Below, piece by piece: positions 1 through 9,937 of a stretch of DNA of 37,426 nucleotides. A program made the translations under genes and the position numbers. The notes beneath the pieces are model-generated. The model saw only the letters and a list, made by a program, of their open reading frames with translations, was not told the origin of the DNA and did not search any database. Where the stretch lies: assembly GCA_000969725.1 (NCBI GenBank), contig JXSR01S019413.1; one strand, written 5' to 3'. Numbering within the stretch: the first letter of the stretch is position 1; each line of letters begins with the position of its first letter. This DNA is from Ophiothrix spiculata. Lineage: Eukaryota; Echinodermata; Ophiuroidea; Amphilepidida; Ophiotrichidae.

Positions 1-774
1 CCGGGGTCCCAAATTCAAAATATACCTGACCATTTTATTTTGGGCTGTTTGAAGCCTATGTTTAGAGTTCTGACTTAAACCAGAATACCATGCTGAAACA
101 GCATAATCAAAATGGCATTGAATTAAAGCTGAAACAAGAATCTTTCGACAGCTTTGGTTGAGACAGCTAGTTTGGCAATAAAGATATTTCAATCGAGAGG
201 ACGCTTTTTTTATTACATTCTCAGCAATAGCTTCCCCGGATGCACTTCGGTCAATATCAACTCCCAGGTATTTTACACTCTCACGACCGCATATAGTTTG
301 ACCCATACAATTAATGTTGAAACTAGGGGAGCAATACAATTTCCTTTTGGATCCGAAAAGAATGCATTCAGTCTTGCCAAGGTGCAGAGATAATTTGATG
401 TCAACTAGCCAGTCATGACATGTTTCGAGAACTTTGCCTAATTTTGAAGAAATGTAATTTGGGTCACGATGAGAGAATAAAATGGCACTATCGCCAGCAT
501 ACAACATCAGTTTACATTCTGGGTCCACACTTATAACCATGTCATTGACATAACAGAGAAAAAGCAATGGGCCCAGATTGCTACCCTGAGGAACGCCACA
601 AGTTATTTGCAAAGGTGCTGAAATGATAGTATTAATTTTCACAACTTGGGTTCTGTTTGAAAGATACGAGCGAAACCACTCCACTGATTCCACCCCCATC
701 AACTTGAGCTTGTTATACAGGATATTATGATAAACTGTGTCGAAAGCTTTCTGTAAGTCAATAAACACAATACC
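1..774 (-). pseudogene. Reverse transcriptase, palm to C-terminal part (LINE remnant)
   Basis: The frame is open from 774 to base 1, about 258 codons. It starts with the motif A block (FIDLQKAFDTV, near 725-765) and continues with GVPQGSNLGPLLF (near 555-600), the catalytic box at 490-501, LGKTEC and VKYLGV, and then the ending typical of CR1-like elements (FDYAVSAWYSGL, then LQTAQNKMVRYI). In this family motif A and the YADD box supply three catalytic aspartates. Here the box reads YAGD: the codon at 493-495 is GGC where GAC is expected, so the first of its two aspartates is missing. The frame does not join the upstream RT half; there is a 1- or 2-nt frame change at 774-778. Translated by hand from the sequence. 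Confidence 0.92.
490..501 (-). other. RT catalytic box YADD changed to YAGD
   Basis: Minus-strand codons TAT GCT GGC GAT encode Y-A-G-D. Family RTs have Y-A-D-D here, with both aspartates coordinating catalytic metal. A single A-to-G transition from GAC to GGC explains the change, and it should abolish polymerase activity in this copy. Confidence 0.88.
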
Positions 775-1395
775 TGAAAAGACCTTTAGAAGATTGAGTT
801 TTTATGTGGTCAAACAAGTTGATAAGGCAGGAGTCAATAGAGTAGGAGCTTCGGAAACCCGATTGATTTTCATACAACAAATTGTTGGTAAGTAAAAAGG
901 TTTCAAGTTGAGAATAAACAGCCTTTTCCAAAATCTTGGAAACAACACTTAGCACACTAATAGGTCTATAGTTACAAGCTTCAGTGTTATTATTATTCTT
1001 GAAAAGAGGAATAACCTTCGCTTTTTTTAGATCACTAGGAACAATGCCGGATTTAATAGACTGATTTATGATTGAAGCCCAATCTTTTAAGAACCTTGGT
1101 GCAATGTCATTTGGGCCAGTGCTCTTGATTGGATTTAATTTCAAAAGCTCCCTTTCAACAAATTCCTCATCAATGCAACTTAGATTCAATTTTTGGCTTT
1201 CCTTGTTCTTGGACTCAAAATATTCCTTGATTTTATTTGAAACAGTGGAATACACTTCACTGCATTTTGGAAGTTTAGAATCCAAAGAGAAAGCTACACC
1301 AGTAAAGAATTCATTGGCAATGACAGATGGGTTATGACATAAGTTACCTTTGATGTTTAACACAACATTACTGGAATCTTTGTGTTTATTTGCTG
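775..1395 (-). pseudogene. Reverse transcriptase, N-terminal fingers part (LINE remnant)
   Basis: This reading frame is open from about 1450 to 758; its meaningful part lies between the two frame changes. It shows the LINE RT N-terminal landmarks in order: SVIANEFF, ELLKLNPIKSTGPNDIAP, IINQSIKSGIVPSDLKKAKVIPLFK, NYRPISVLSVVSKILEKAVY, and NNLLYENQSGFRSSYSI. These form the fingers and the template and primer grip. The residues 5' of about 1395 in this frame are out-of-frame shadow of the linker. At the 3' end the frame runs into a stop after GLF, where motif A should follow; motif A is in the next frame. The family is certain and the copy is non-functional. Confidence 0.9.
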
Positions 1396-2543
1396 TACCC
1401 CAGCTCTTTGAGAGCTTTCCACAATTTCTTTGAATTGCCTTTGTTTTCATTTATGCTAATAGTAAAATACTTTGATTTAGCACGACGAACGTTGCGTTGA
1501 ATTTTATTTCGGATCTTACAGTAATCATCATACAATTATAAATTTGATTTATTTTTGTTAAAACTAGATAAAAGCTGATCTCTTTCACGAATTTGGTCTA
1601 AAAACTCTGAAGACATCCAAGGTTCAGTTCTTTGTTTCAGCCTAATTTGTTTTAGCGGTGCAACCTCATTAATAATTGATGTGAAAATTGATTTGAATGT
1701 ACACCAGGAATCGTTGACATTGGTTGTGCTTAATACATTACACCAATTAATTAAAGACAGCTTTTCAATTAAATACTCATCAGTGTAATTTTTCAAAGAC
1801 CTAATTTCAACACACTTATGGTCTTGCTCTTGATCTTTAGAAACCTTTCTTGTGAAATGTATCATAAAGTGATCACTGAGACCAACAACATGTGTTCCAA
1901 AATTGGTTATTTTACTTGAATCACCACACAAAGTATGGTCAATAATAGTTGATGACTTTTTGGTGACTCGAGTTGGCGATGTTATGAGCTGTTTCAATCC
2001 AAACATGTTGAGGGCCTTTATGTATCTGTTAAAGAGGCTATGAGTTTGCTTTTTGAAACATGTATTAAAATCACCTAAAATGATTGCTTCAGCACCACAA
2101 TCAATTTTAGACAGGACAGGCTCAAAATGATTCATAAAATGTGTCTGATCTGGAGTACGGTATATAATACCTGTAACAATTGGTTTTGATTTTGGTAGTA
2201 AAATTACAAACCAGAGGGCCTCTACATGTTTTGATATAAGATCAGCTCATGGAAGAAAAGCAAGATTGTTCTTAATAAAAAAAAACACTCCTCCACCTTC
2301 TCTATTTCTGTCATTTCTTATTAAATTATAGGCGTCAATTTTGATTTCATTATCAGTTACTGTAGAATCAAGCAATGATTCGGTGATACCAATTATTAAT
2401 GCATCAGTTCTTTTTGCCATCTCGCGTACTTCGGATATCTTCGGAAGAAGGGATCTTACGTTCAAATGAATGAAGTTCATACCTCTCTGATGATTCCAGT
2501 TGAAGCTTTTAAGCTTGGGTTTAGGACCACGTCGACTGCTACG
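1396..2543 (-). pseudogene. AP-type endonuclease (EEP) domain and linker of the LINE
   Basis: One frame runs from about 2543 to 1389 with two in-frame stops (2247-2249 and 1536-1538), then meets a third at 1386-1388 where the RT frame takes over. EEP landmarks are visible: FIHLNVRSLLPK at the start, the catalytic-Glu region GITESLL, GGGVFFFIKN, GIIYRTP, the metal-binding AIILGDFN, and the terminal catalytic GLSDHFMIHF. A basic linker follows (KIRNKIQRNVRRAKSKYF, then KKLWKAL), as is usual between EEP and RT. In the family this domain nicks target DNA for reverse transcription. The stop at 2247-2249 is TGA where CGA would be a natural ancestor (a CpG transition), which would fit decay in methylated DNA. 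No ATG opens this frame; a frame change separates it from the leader. Confidence 0.9.
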
Positions 2544-2889
2544 TTTTGGGACCAGGATTTGATTCAATGTCCCCACATGACATTAAACACACCAACATAA
2601 TACATGATGTATTAGTCTTGAATACAGTCGAGTAGGGAGCAAGTTGTTTCCTCGCATGGTGATTATTATTACTGTAAATTTAACTTGGAGACACAACCAT
2701 GCTATGATATTCATGGGATGATATACTTGTGCAAAGCCTAAGTGATTTTGATAACAAAAGTCTTGATGGATCGAGCTTATCCAGCCATGAACATTCATAT
2801 TGGGTATTTGATAAAAATATTTCTGAGTATCGGTGAAGGACAAAGTAAACAACATCAGCTACAACGATGCCATTTCTGCCAACAGCCAT
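2544..2889 (-). pseudogene. N-terminal leader peptide of the LINE ending in a 2A-like motif
   Basis: A minus-strand frame starts at an ATG at 2887-2889 (MAVGRNG; another ATG lies at 2920-2922). It runs about 70 codons to a stop at 2680-2682 and then continues in the same frame through RKQLAPYST and a hydrophobic stretch (CIMLVCLMSCG) into DIESNPGPK. The frame ends 4 nt after the A-run at 2544-2547, while the endonuclease frame begins one base out of register. Leaders of this type, a short polypeptide followed by 2A and then EEP-RT, are known from APE-type LINEs of sea urchin and other invertebrates, where 2A releases the leader from the main protein during translation. The leader's own fold is not recognised. 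Where the original start lay is uncertain. Confidence 0.7.
2548..2571 (-). other. 2A-like ribosome-skipping motif (DIESNPGP)
   Basis: Minus-strand codons GAC ATT GAA TCA AAT CCT GGT CCC give D-I-E-S-N-P-G-P, an exact match to the 2A consensus D-x-E-x-N-P-G-P. It is preceded by a hydrophobic run ending in CG, as 2A peptides usually are. In active 2A sequences the ribosome skips the final Gly-Pro bond, giving two proteins from one frame. Position directly before the EEP domain supports a real relic. Activity is not shown, and this copy has a frame change right after it. Confidence 0.85.
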
Positions 2890-2922
2890 GATTACTGTGT
2901 GAGATATTGAACACAGCGTCAA

Positions 2923-4864
2923 TGCTGGAGTAAGTTTATAGGTCGCTGCAATCGACGAACTCTACATACACGTAGAGGTACCAAATTCGGCAACCATATA
3001 ACCAGATGTAAGCTTAAGTTAAAACTACATACTCTGATGTACTCACATGAGAAGCCACAAACGATGAGTTGCAAGATGACAAGATTATTGCTTACACAGT
3101 TTATATGATGGAATACAGTGGGTTTTTTTTCATTTTTTAGTCATTTTTATTCAAAAACTTGTCTCATGATGTTGAATTTTCACCCTATGTTAAATTTTCA
3201 TTAGGAATGAACATTTTAATTTTTTAATTTTTCTCGTAGTGTAAAATGTTTTGCCAAAGTGTAAAATATTTTACTATTTACAAAATGTTCATAATGGTGA
3301 TATATTTGTCTCATCACGGCACATTTTGCCATGATAACTCATCTGTAGTATTTTGATAATTCATAACACATTTATTTTTATTGGTAATCGTTGTTTTCAA
3401 CAATACCACTATATTATGTTGCTATCGTAGGTCAATGTGCGAAGCACCACAAAACACTATAAACTCGGGTCACCTAAATTCATTTTGCATTGTATTGTGA
3501 ATTGTCCTTTATGGATATTACTCCAAATATCTTTAAAAGAGATCGACGGCAAAAATGACCGCTTATATAGGAAGATAACGTGTTTAATAATCAGTTTCAG
3601 TCAATGTTATGTGAATCAGAATTATTTTATGATTTTAATTGTTAATTTTGAGGAAACATTATGAATTCATGACGTATCATCCTGGCTAGCCTTTACTATT
3701 ACTTCCACTCGTTCCCATGTTGCTATGCGATAAAGTTACACTATAATAATACTCCGTTTTACGTAAAAACAATAATTTGGATTAATGGATGTCATAAAAT
3801 CTTTAAAGATGATGGTCAATATGAGAATAGTGTAAACCCAATAGAAATCATTTAAATCATTCGCCGTTTTTCTTAAATTCTATTGTGTAATATTTTTGTG
3901 TCTATTCATTAAAATGCATTGACATACCATACATATATGATGGTAATGTGAACCTTTGTTTGAATTATATGCCTTTTTCACCAAAATTGGGATAAATTAT
4001 ATATTTTTATTTAAATAAAAACCCTTCAAGCTTTACATTTACATTTTCAAGGTTTATGGCAATGTAGTCCCATCATGCTTAGCGGCTCATGAAGCCCTTT
4101 TTGAAAGATGCATTTATAGGGATGGACCTTTTTTGAAATGAAGAAACACGCGGTTCAAGCAAAGATACAAATAAACCCGCAGACAAAACCCTTCTCGTTT
4201 TATTGTACATTACGGAGTGGCATGTCAATTGTATTTTGCTTATTGCGTGGGATAAACAAATCATAAGCATTGCAACAAAATATATGTCGATATTTGTAAC
4301 ATTTAAAAGCATGCTATACCACGCAAGCATTGACTTAGAGTGATATAATTGTTATTTGTTTCAAATGGATCATCTCTAAGGGTGAATAGAGCTGTCAGCA
4401 AAGTATGTGAGAGGAATGCTATTTCCGTATTGTTGCAAAGTTAATAAACTGCAGACCTGATTTTGTTTCCGGCTGTATTATCAAATAAGAAACTGAAATC
4501 TAGATGTGGTGTTTATTAATTTTACACACAACTGCTTAAAACAGAGAATGGTGTATTTTTAAGAAACCTTTTTCCTTAAACTCACTAAAAAATGGCAGTA
4601 TTAACAATTTCTTGACAACAACAATAATATTATTTCATTGTGTTTGTTTGTTCTATGTACACGGTTGCTCATAAAGTTGGAATTAAAATATTTTAACCAC
4701 TTTTTTATGTAAAGGTCAATTTATGAGGAAAATATCTGGAAACGTATGTTGATGTTGGTCAGATTTAACAGGTAATCTTGTTGGGTGCGAAATGGAACTC
4801 CTAATTTGATCAATTTTTTCATGTACATGTTTGTGTTTGTGTGGGGTGTGAGGGGTGGTGTGGG
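2923..4864. other. AT-rich DNA without recognisable genes
   Basis: No open frame here has coding character; the longest, at 3437-3664 (+) and 4079-4330 (-), show no known domain or motif. A small hairpin (CTCTAC/GTAGAG) lies near 2960-2980. Confidence 0.5.
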
Positions 4865-4890
4865 GTGTGTGTGTGTGTGTGTGTGTGTGT
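4865..4890. repeat. (GT)n microsatellite
   Basis: About 13 uninterrupted GT units follow a G/T-rich run-in from about 4830. Length polymorphism is likely. Confidence 0.95.
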
Positions 4891-6318
4891 TTTATTATTT
4901 TTTATTTTTCAACAACTATCATGGTAGTTCTCTTGTTATACATCATGAACAGCGTCACAGGAAACAACGCTTAAATGGCTCATGTAGTTAGGCACTGACA
5001 CTTTCATGGTGCAGAAATCAGTTTAAAAGGTTAAATTAGACAAAGGACAATTCATTTAGAGTCTTGTTAAATCAATTATTTGACAACACGATTTTAGTTT
5101 ACTCTAGATTCGGGATGCATGACCCGATAAAAAACTTAAATTTTAATATAATAATTAACAAAAATATCCATCACGAGACGCTTATATGATGTTTAGCTGA
5201 AAATGTGTAGCTTGCTTTCCGATTGATAGAAATCAACAAATAAATCGTTTGAATTCTGACTCCTGAATAAACCTACTGATAAAAACATGGGATTTTAAGT
5301 TACACAAGATTTACATGTTTGATTACTGTAATTAGTAGTCAACGGATGGAGTTAGATAATAATTAATTTACAAAAATAAGATAATGTTTCACAAAAGTTT
5401 AGAGAGTAGTGGTGTTTCTTACGCAAGGGTGCAGTAACAACAAATTCATTAGTGGCTTTTCATGTTTCATTTTTACATAATTTTAGCAGTCTAGTTTCTT
5501 TGCATACCACAAGCCTTAGAAACACCTGATATCGAGACATTATTCCGGTGCTCACCGATAAATGTACTCCTTTGTACTATAAGGAATCACCACGTGTGAC
5601 GAAAGTTTCTTGAAAGCAGCCACAGCTATAGAAATGTTTCCATTTTGACGTCACAATATCGATTCAAGAAGTAAACTGTAAGCTCTGCCCACTTCTGATT
5701 CATATCTTTTACCGTGAGATTTCATGTGGTAGAAAACCCAAGGGAATCGCTTGTTTTAAGCGATAGCAAACCGATGGCAAACCGTTTTAAGTTGGATAAA
5801 TTATCACTTGACTATCTGTACTTTCACGGAATGCTTCAACTTAATTTGTGACTAGTTTTATTTTCGAGAAAAACTGATTAAATTTGCATCTATTTCAAAT
5901 GATTTTCAATGCTAAAAAGGTTTTTGCAGATGAATATCGTAACTGCATAGTCGTTCTAGGTAAGTTTGTTTGAATTATTTTATCATTAGTACAATCTTAT
6001 GACCAAGCCGAGTTACTATAGTAATCAAGGATTAAATTGATACCAAATACATCCAAATCAATTGAGTTGATTCTTCACAATGACGAAATTAGGAATTGCA
6101 TTACATGTTCAAAACAATAGCAACATCGAATGAAGTCTTCATTAATAATTTCTATCGCCAGTATCGTATAACATACCACACAGCGCGATAGATAAAAGAC
6201 CTCATGCATCGCGCAAGCGTAACTACCAGAATTAAACAGAGCGACACGGAGTATCGTTTTGGCCAAACTTGTATAGAACTATAAGTATTAAACGTTAAAT
6301 TGACATGTGCACATATCG
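4891..6318. other. AT-rich DNA without recognisable genes
   Basis: No domain-bearing frame was seen. A pyrimidine-rich acceptor-like site ending in CAG at about 5930 and a donor-like GGTAAGT at 5959-5965 bound a possible 30-nt exon, but nothing supports transcription. Confidence 0.45.
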
Positions 6319-6421
6319 AGAAGAGTGGCTTAGCGGACTAAGGCGCTGGGCATTAATGACTTATAGGATCAGACCAACGTCATTTCATTTTCTGGGCCGG
6401 GTTCGGGTCCGCGGGCAATCT
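6319..6421 (+). repeat. tRNA-Leu-like sequence (SINE head or tRNA relic)
   Basis: An A-box-like stretch (TGGCTTAGCGG, 6326-6336) is followed by CTAAGGCGCTGGGC, which resembles the D-arm and anticodon stem of tRNA-Leu. A B-box-like GGTTCGGGTCC sits at 6400-6410. The acceptor ends do not pair, and the distance between boxes exceeds that of an intronless tRNA, so this is not a working tRNA. A T-rich run follows at once, which could be a Pol III terminator or a SINE tail. Between the boxes AATGAC and GTCATT can form a small hairpin. Confidence 0.55.
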
Positions 6422-6720
6422 TTGTTTTTTTTCTTCTTCACTTCTTATTTTCATTTTAAACGTTCAATAGATTTATTTAAGAGTAAAGACACCGAAATAA
6501 TTGGGTTTCTGATTTTTTGTTACAACTTTAACTTGTTTACACAAATAAAACCAACTCAATCCCACCCTTCATCATTTAGGCATACTCTTGTCAGATATTT
6601 ATAGCCTCAACACAGGCCTTCCGATGGTCATTCTTGCATACACATGCTGTCTAATACGCCGGGGAAGTAGGACGTCATAATTTATGTTAATCACCCAACA
6701 CGTGCGTTTTAGACCCAAGT

Positions 6721-7095
6721 TTACATAACGGTTGCATTTTTCAAAAATGACCATTTTTTGACCAATTTTTCCCTTTGGTTACCTATCGGTTGCCAAAGTG
6801 GAAAGGTGGGTGTACAGACGCGCGGCCGAGAACGGTTGCATTTTTAACCTCCCAGGTTTACCAAACGCCCCTCAAAAATTTGAAAAAAAGTTTATATAAC
6901 GGTTGCATTTTTCAAAAATGACAATTTTTGACCCATTTTTCCTTTGGTTTACATATCGGTTGCCAAATTGGGCTTTTGAAGTGCAATTTACATTGTAAAA
7001 ATGCATTGAATGGTCTAAATAACGGTTGTTAAAGTCTAATTGGTTTACATATGGGTAGCATTTTTTTGCTTCCTCAGGTTTACAAAACGGGTGGT
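6721..7095. repeat. Two imperfect tandem units with 'AACGGTTGCATTTTT' core
   Basis: Blocks 6721-6801 and 6891-6972 are near copies (ATAACGGTTGCATTTTTC, later TATCGGTTGCCAAA), offset by about 170 bp. Each is followed by a related sub-block with TTTTT, CCTC.CAGGTTTAC and AAACG (near 6832-6872 and 7050-7090). Origin unknown; it may be an internally repeated transposon end. Confidence 0.75.
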
Positions 7096-7984
7096 AGTCG
7101 AAAACTCCGGCCGCACGTCCGTACCCAACCGAAATCTGAGTACCCCCCCCCCTCTCCCCGGCCCCCGGGACGTTAAGTCTATGGAGAAAAAAGGCCGACT
7201 CCGATTTTATACCATAACTTTTGTTTAAAAAAAAATAAGGGCAAACATGCTGGCCAGTTATGCTGAAGATTGTGATCATAAGCCAGGACTGGACCCCTGT
7301 CGTTATTTTTCGTTTTCCAACCGAGAAAAATCAGTCTGATTTGTACGTTTACGTACGCCTATTCTGTTACGATCAGTGGAACCACTCAGGTCATGATCAT
7401 TTGTTTGGGTCCAGATCGCACGTGTTGGGCTAATTATTATACTTAATACACGCAAGACACACATTGGTGTTGTTGTTATGTCTGACCAGTCTTTATTCGA
7501 ATTCAGTGTAGCGGATAGAGATATTGATTCTGGTAGGCATATCCTAAATATAGATCTGCTTGGTCAAGGGTCAAATTTTCTTGTTAACAATTCGCTGACA
7601 AAGTTAAAACGTCATATCCTTTTTACCGGTTCACGCTTTGTTCACGCTCAGTTGGCTACCCATTAAGTATGTGTTGTGATCATTTTGATCGTGGTTCAAA
7701 TTGTAATAAGCGCAAACCAGTCACTTGGCAACTACTGATTTTGATGTCACACTTTGTCAGCGAATATTTTCTGCTTGGTTAACTTTTAAGAAGGGCTTGT
7801 GATTGGCTCTTGTCAAGCAGTGACTAACTCATTACCATACAGTTTATATATCGGTCTTGGGAAAAATGTCTCACTGCTAAGCCTTGTGATCACACTATTG
7901 CTAAAAGCAATCTTGTCTGTAAAGATAATCACTCTAATGCCAAAAGCAGCAATGGATGTTGTTTTCTGCTTATCTATTACAAAC
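7096..7984. other. No recognisable gene
   Basis: Contains a C-run (7143-7152) in a short GC-rich patch. Open frames at 7478-7666 and 7799-8005 have no recognisable protein features. Confidence 0.45.
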
Positions 7985-8330
7985 AATTCTTCCATGTATT
8001 GTTAAATAAGATTACACTACATAATTTACAGAACAATGGGATTAGTTTATCTACATAATGTGTACAGTAAAAGTAGGCTAATGTAGTTATTCGAAAAGCA
8101 AGCGACTGAACATGCAAGCTCTGTAACCTGTTAAAGAGAGTTGCTTTGTTCAATGCACAAGAAACATTTCCGCTTAACTCACGTGAGAGTATTAACTAAA
8201 AGGTTTTGATGGGATTATTTTATATTCATTTGTGGTATCTTGAGACTACTTGAATTTATATATCTATAGTAAAGTTTGTGTAATATGTCACTTTACTATA
8301 AGGTTTGGCTGATTCCATACACGTTGAGAG
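7985..8330. repeat. Dispersed repeat, copy 1 of 3
   Basis: This stretch aligns by eye with 18281-18590 and 27408-27700. Shared landmarks in order are ACAA(G/A)CAATTCTT, TTACACTACATAAT, GTAGGCTAATGTAGTTAT (copies 1 and 3), a CGTGAGAGTATT block and a GACTACTTGAATTTATATATCTA block. The copies are diverged, so the family is old. No coding potential; boundaries are approximate. Confidence 0.65.
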
Positions 8331-8616
8331 GTGAATGGATTTGCATTCATTCAACCAATAAAATGGGCCAACAGGCCATAATATATAGTAAAATATTATG
8401 GTATTCTTAGGAAAATGAATGTAATAACTTTTAATAAACACGTCATATATGAATTTTTTAATTAGTATTTCAAAGAAATTATTCAACTTACTTCCTTTGC
8501 TAATATGTTAATACTATACTCATAAATTTGAACCATTACGTAACTGCAATCAATTACAGTTGAGTAAGATGATAGGTCAATCACATTGCAAAGTCATTAC
8601 ACTTTTAAATAATGTT

Positions 8617-8851
8617 TACTCTTGTTGAGTAAAAATTTACTCAGCGGTCACAGCTCATTTTGTTGAGTAAAATCCTACTCAACGTTGGGAAAACTTCACT
8701 CAACATTGAGTAAGATGTGCTCAACGTTGAGTAGTATTGACTCAACCGAGCAAGATTTTACTCAATGTTGAGTATGATTTTACTCAATATTGAGTAAGAT
8801 TTTACTCAGCAATGAGCTGTGACCGTTGAGTAATTTTTACTCAACAGAGTA
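8617..8851. mobile_element. Foldback MITE built from nested TTGAGTAAAA palindromes
   Basis: Left end 8617-8659 and right end 8811-8851 are inverted copies of each other with one mismatch and two single-base gaps, ending in CGGTCACAGCTCATT. The interior is a string of short palindromes of the type ACTCAACGTTGAGT and ACTCAATATTGAGT joined by AAGATTTT spacers. The whole 235 bp can fold as one long hairpin or as several small ones. There is no open frame, so it is non-autonomous. No clear target duplication was found: the left flank is AATGTT and the right flank is an A-run. Confidence 0.85.
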
Positions 8852-9745
8852 AAAAAAATTCAAGAGATTTACACAACAGCCATATTTCAGGTCCATTGAA
8901 CCACATAAAATGAATTCTTACAATTGCACTGGTCAATTCGGGTAGCCTTTGGGACCCACTATTTATGTATTTATTTTCTTTTTTTACATTCTCTGTAGTA
9001 CCTTAGAGAATCCTCACACAAAATGTTTTTCTATTTCTTCCAATATGCATGGAGTGTCACGGTATTAAAAATTTACTATAGCTTGATGAACTTTATATAA
9101 TTTCGATACAGGGTTTCCCCTAAATATATCATTTATGACAGTTCTTCAAACGTTGTTCTTGTCCTTTCTCTATCCTTTTGTCGTATTTTCAATAATATTC
9201 AAGTTATTGAATAAATTTCGGCTGCGCATTTCTTTGTTAATAAGTTTGGCGTACATATTGAATAGAGGCTTTAGTTTATACATGGAACTTTACTAGTGAT
9301 TTCACGTCCATTATTAAGGTCAAAATGACGCCTAAAGACTACTTCGAAAAAGTTGACATTTTTTCGCCGAAACCTCATAATTTCATGATGTTCGAACAAT
9401 TCGACTGGTTTCAAATTTTGACAGATTGTAGGCTTGATACTTCTTATTAAAAACAATATTTTATAAATATGCTGAGTTGATTTTGAATGATAATGTAACA
9501 AACCCGCGTTGTTTTGCCCGAAAATCCGGACGCGAATTACGACTCTGAGTTCGCCCTGTTTGAGCTGTGAATTGCCTGTTTTAAGTATCTACATTATCTA
9601 CATTTTGTCTGATATACGCATTCGCACAATTTACTTAGAAATTGAGCAATCAAATGAGGCAAAAATTGCAATTTGTATGTAAACAAATGAAAAATACGGC
9701 AATCTAATGTTTATGTTTAAGATTTTAGTTCACGATCTCAACGCT
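8852..9745. other. No recognisable gene
   Basis: AT-rich sequence. The open frame 9271-9501 (-) shows no domain. No repeats were noticed beyond a weak resemblance of 9080-9100 to the dispersed repeat starting at 7985. Confidence 0.4.
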
Positions 9746-9832
9746 GCCTTGGTAGCTCAGTGGTAGGTCCCTCGCTTCGCAATGCATGACTAACCCCTGC
9801 CATAATCCATAGTTCGAGTCCCCGCAAAGGCA
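9746..9832 (+). repeat. tRNA-Ala(CGC)-like sequence, interrupted; SINE head or pseudo-tRNA
   Basis: Tracing a tRNA gives acceptor GCCTTGG paired with CAAAGGC (six of seven), TA, D-stem start GCTC, loop AGTGGTA, stem CTCGC, anticodon loop TTCGCAA (anticodon CGC, alanine), and a B-box-like GTTCGAGTCC at 9811-9820. The anticodon 3' stem is missing, the T-stem pairs poorly, and the body is about 14 nt longer than an intronless tRNA. This points to a decayed tRNA or a tRNA-Ala-derived SINE head. An intron-containing tRNA is a less likely alternative. Confidence 0.6.
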
Positions 9833-9937
9833 GTGGAAACTATTTATCTTTTCATGATTAAAAAATAGTTAGGATTCACATTTTCCTGAGCAGATGGATT
9901 CCCTTTACCCTTAAGGGGGTTATCGGCTTGATTTCGC

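Larger units (their letters stand above)
1..2922 (-). mobile_element. CR1/L2-type non-LTR retrotransposon (LINE), degenerate and cut by the window edge
   Basis: On the minus strand the order is short leader, 2A-like motif, endonuclease/exonuclease/phosphatase (EEP) domain, linker, reverse transcriptase (RT). That order is typical of CR1/L2-group LINEs, which copy themselves by target-primed reverse transcription. The RT frame is still open at base 1, so the C-terminus and 3' tail lie outside the window. The leader has a stop at 2680-2682 and leaves frame just after the 2A motif (2544-2547). The endonuclease frame has stops at 2247-2249 and 1536-1538. Two more frame changes fall near 1386-1396 and 774-778. 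The copy therefore cannot make a full protein. The 5' boundary is uncertain; 2922 is only the end of the open leader frame. The LINE call is firm; the clade is inferred from architecture and not tested by phylogeny. Confidence 0.9.

Noticed and set aside
154..393. Plus-strand 79-codon frame
   Set aside because: Shadow of the RT C-terminal half, which is open on the minus strand through this stretch.
758..1337. Plus-strand frame 1068-1337 and other plus frames over the LINE
   Set aside because: Shadows of the reverse transcriptase, which is clearly encoded on the minus strand.
4785..4991. Open frame across the (GT)n run
   Set aside because: Translates the microsatellite (VCVCVCV); no coding character.
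5918..5965. Possible 30-nt microexon (TTTTTGCAG ... GGTAAGT)
   Set aside because: Splice-like words are common in AT-rich DNA. Only one of three frames is open and no neighbouring exons are visible.
8600..8870. CRISPR-like array of TTGAGTAAAA repeats
   Set aside because: Repeats are palindromic, unevenly spaced and in both orientations, without spacers of constant length. The host is clearly eukaryotic.
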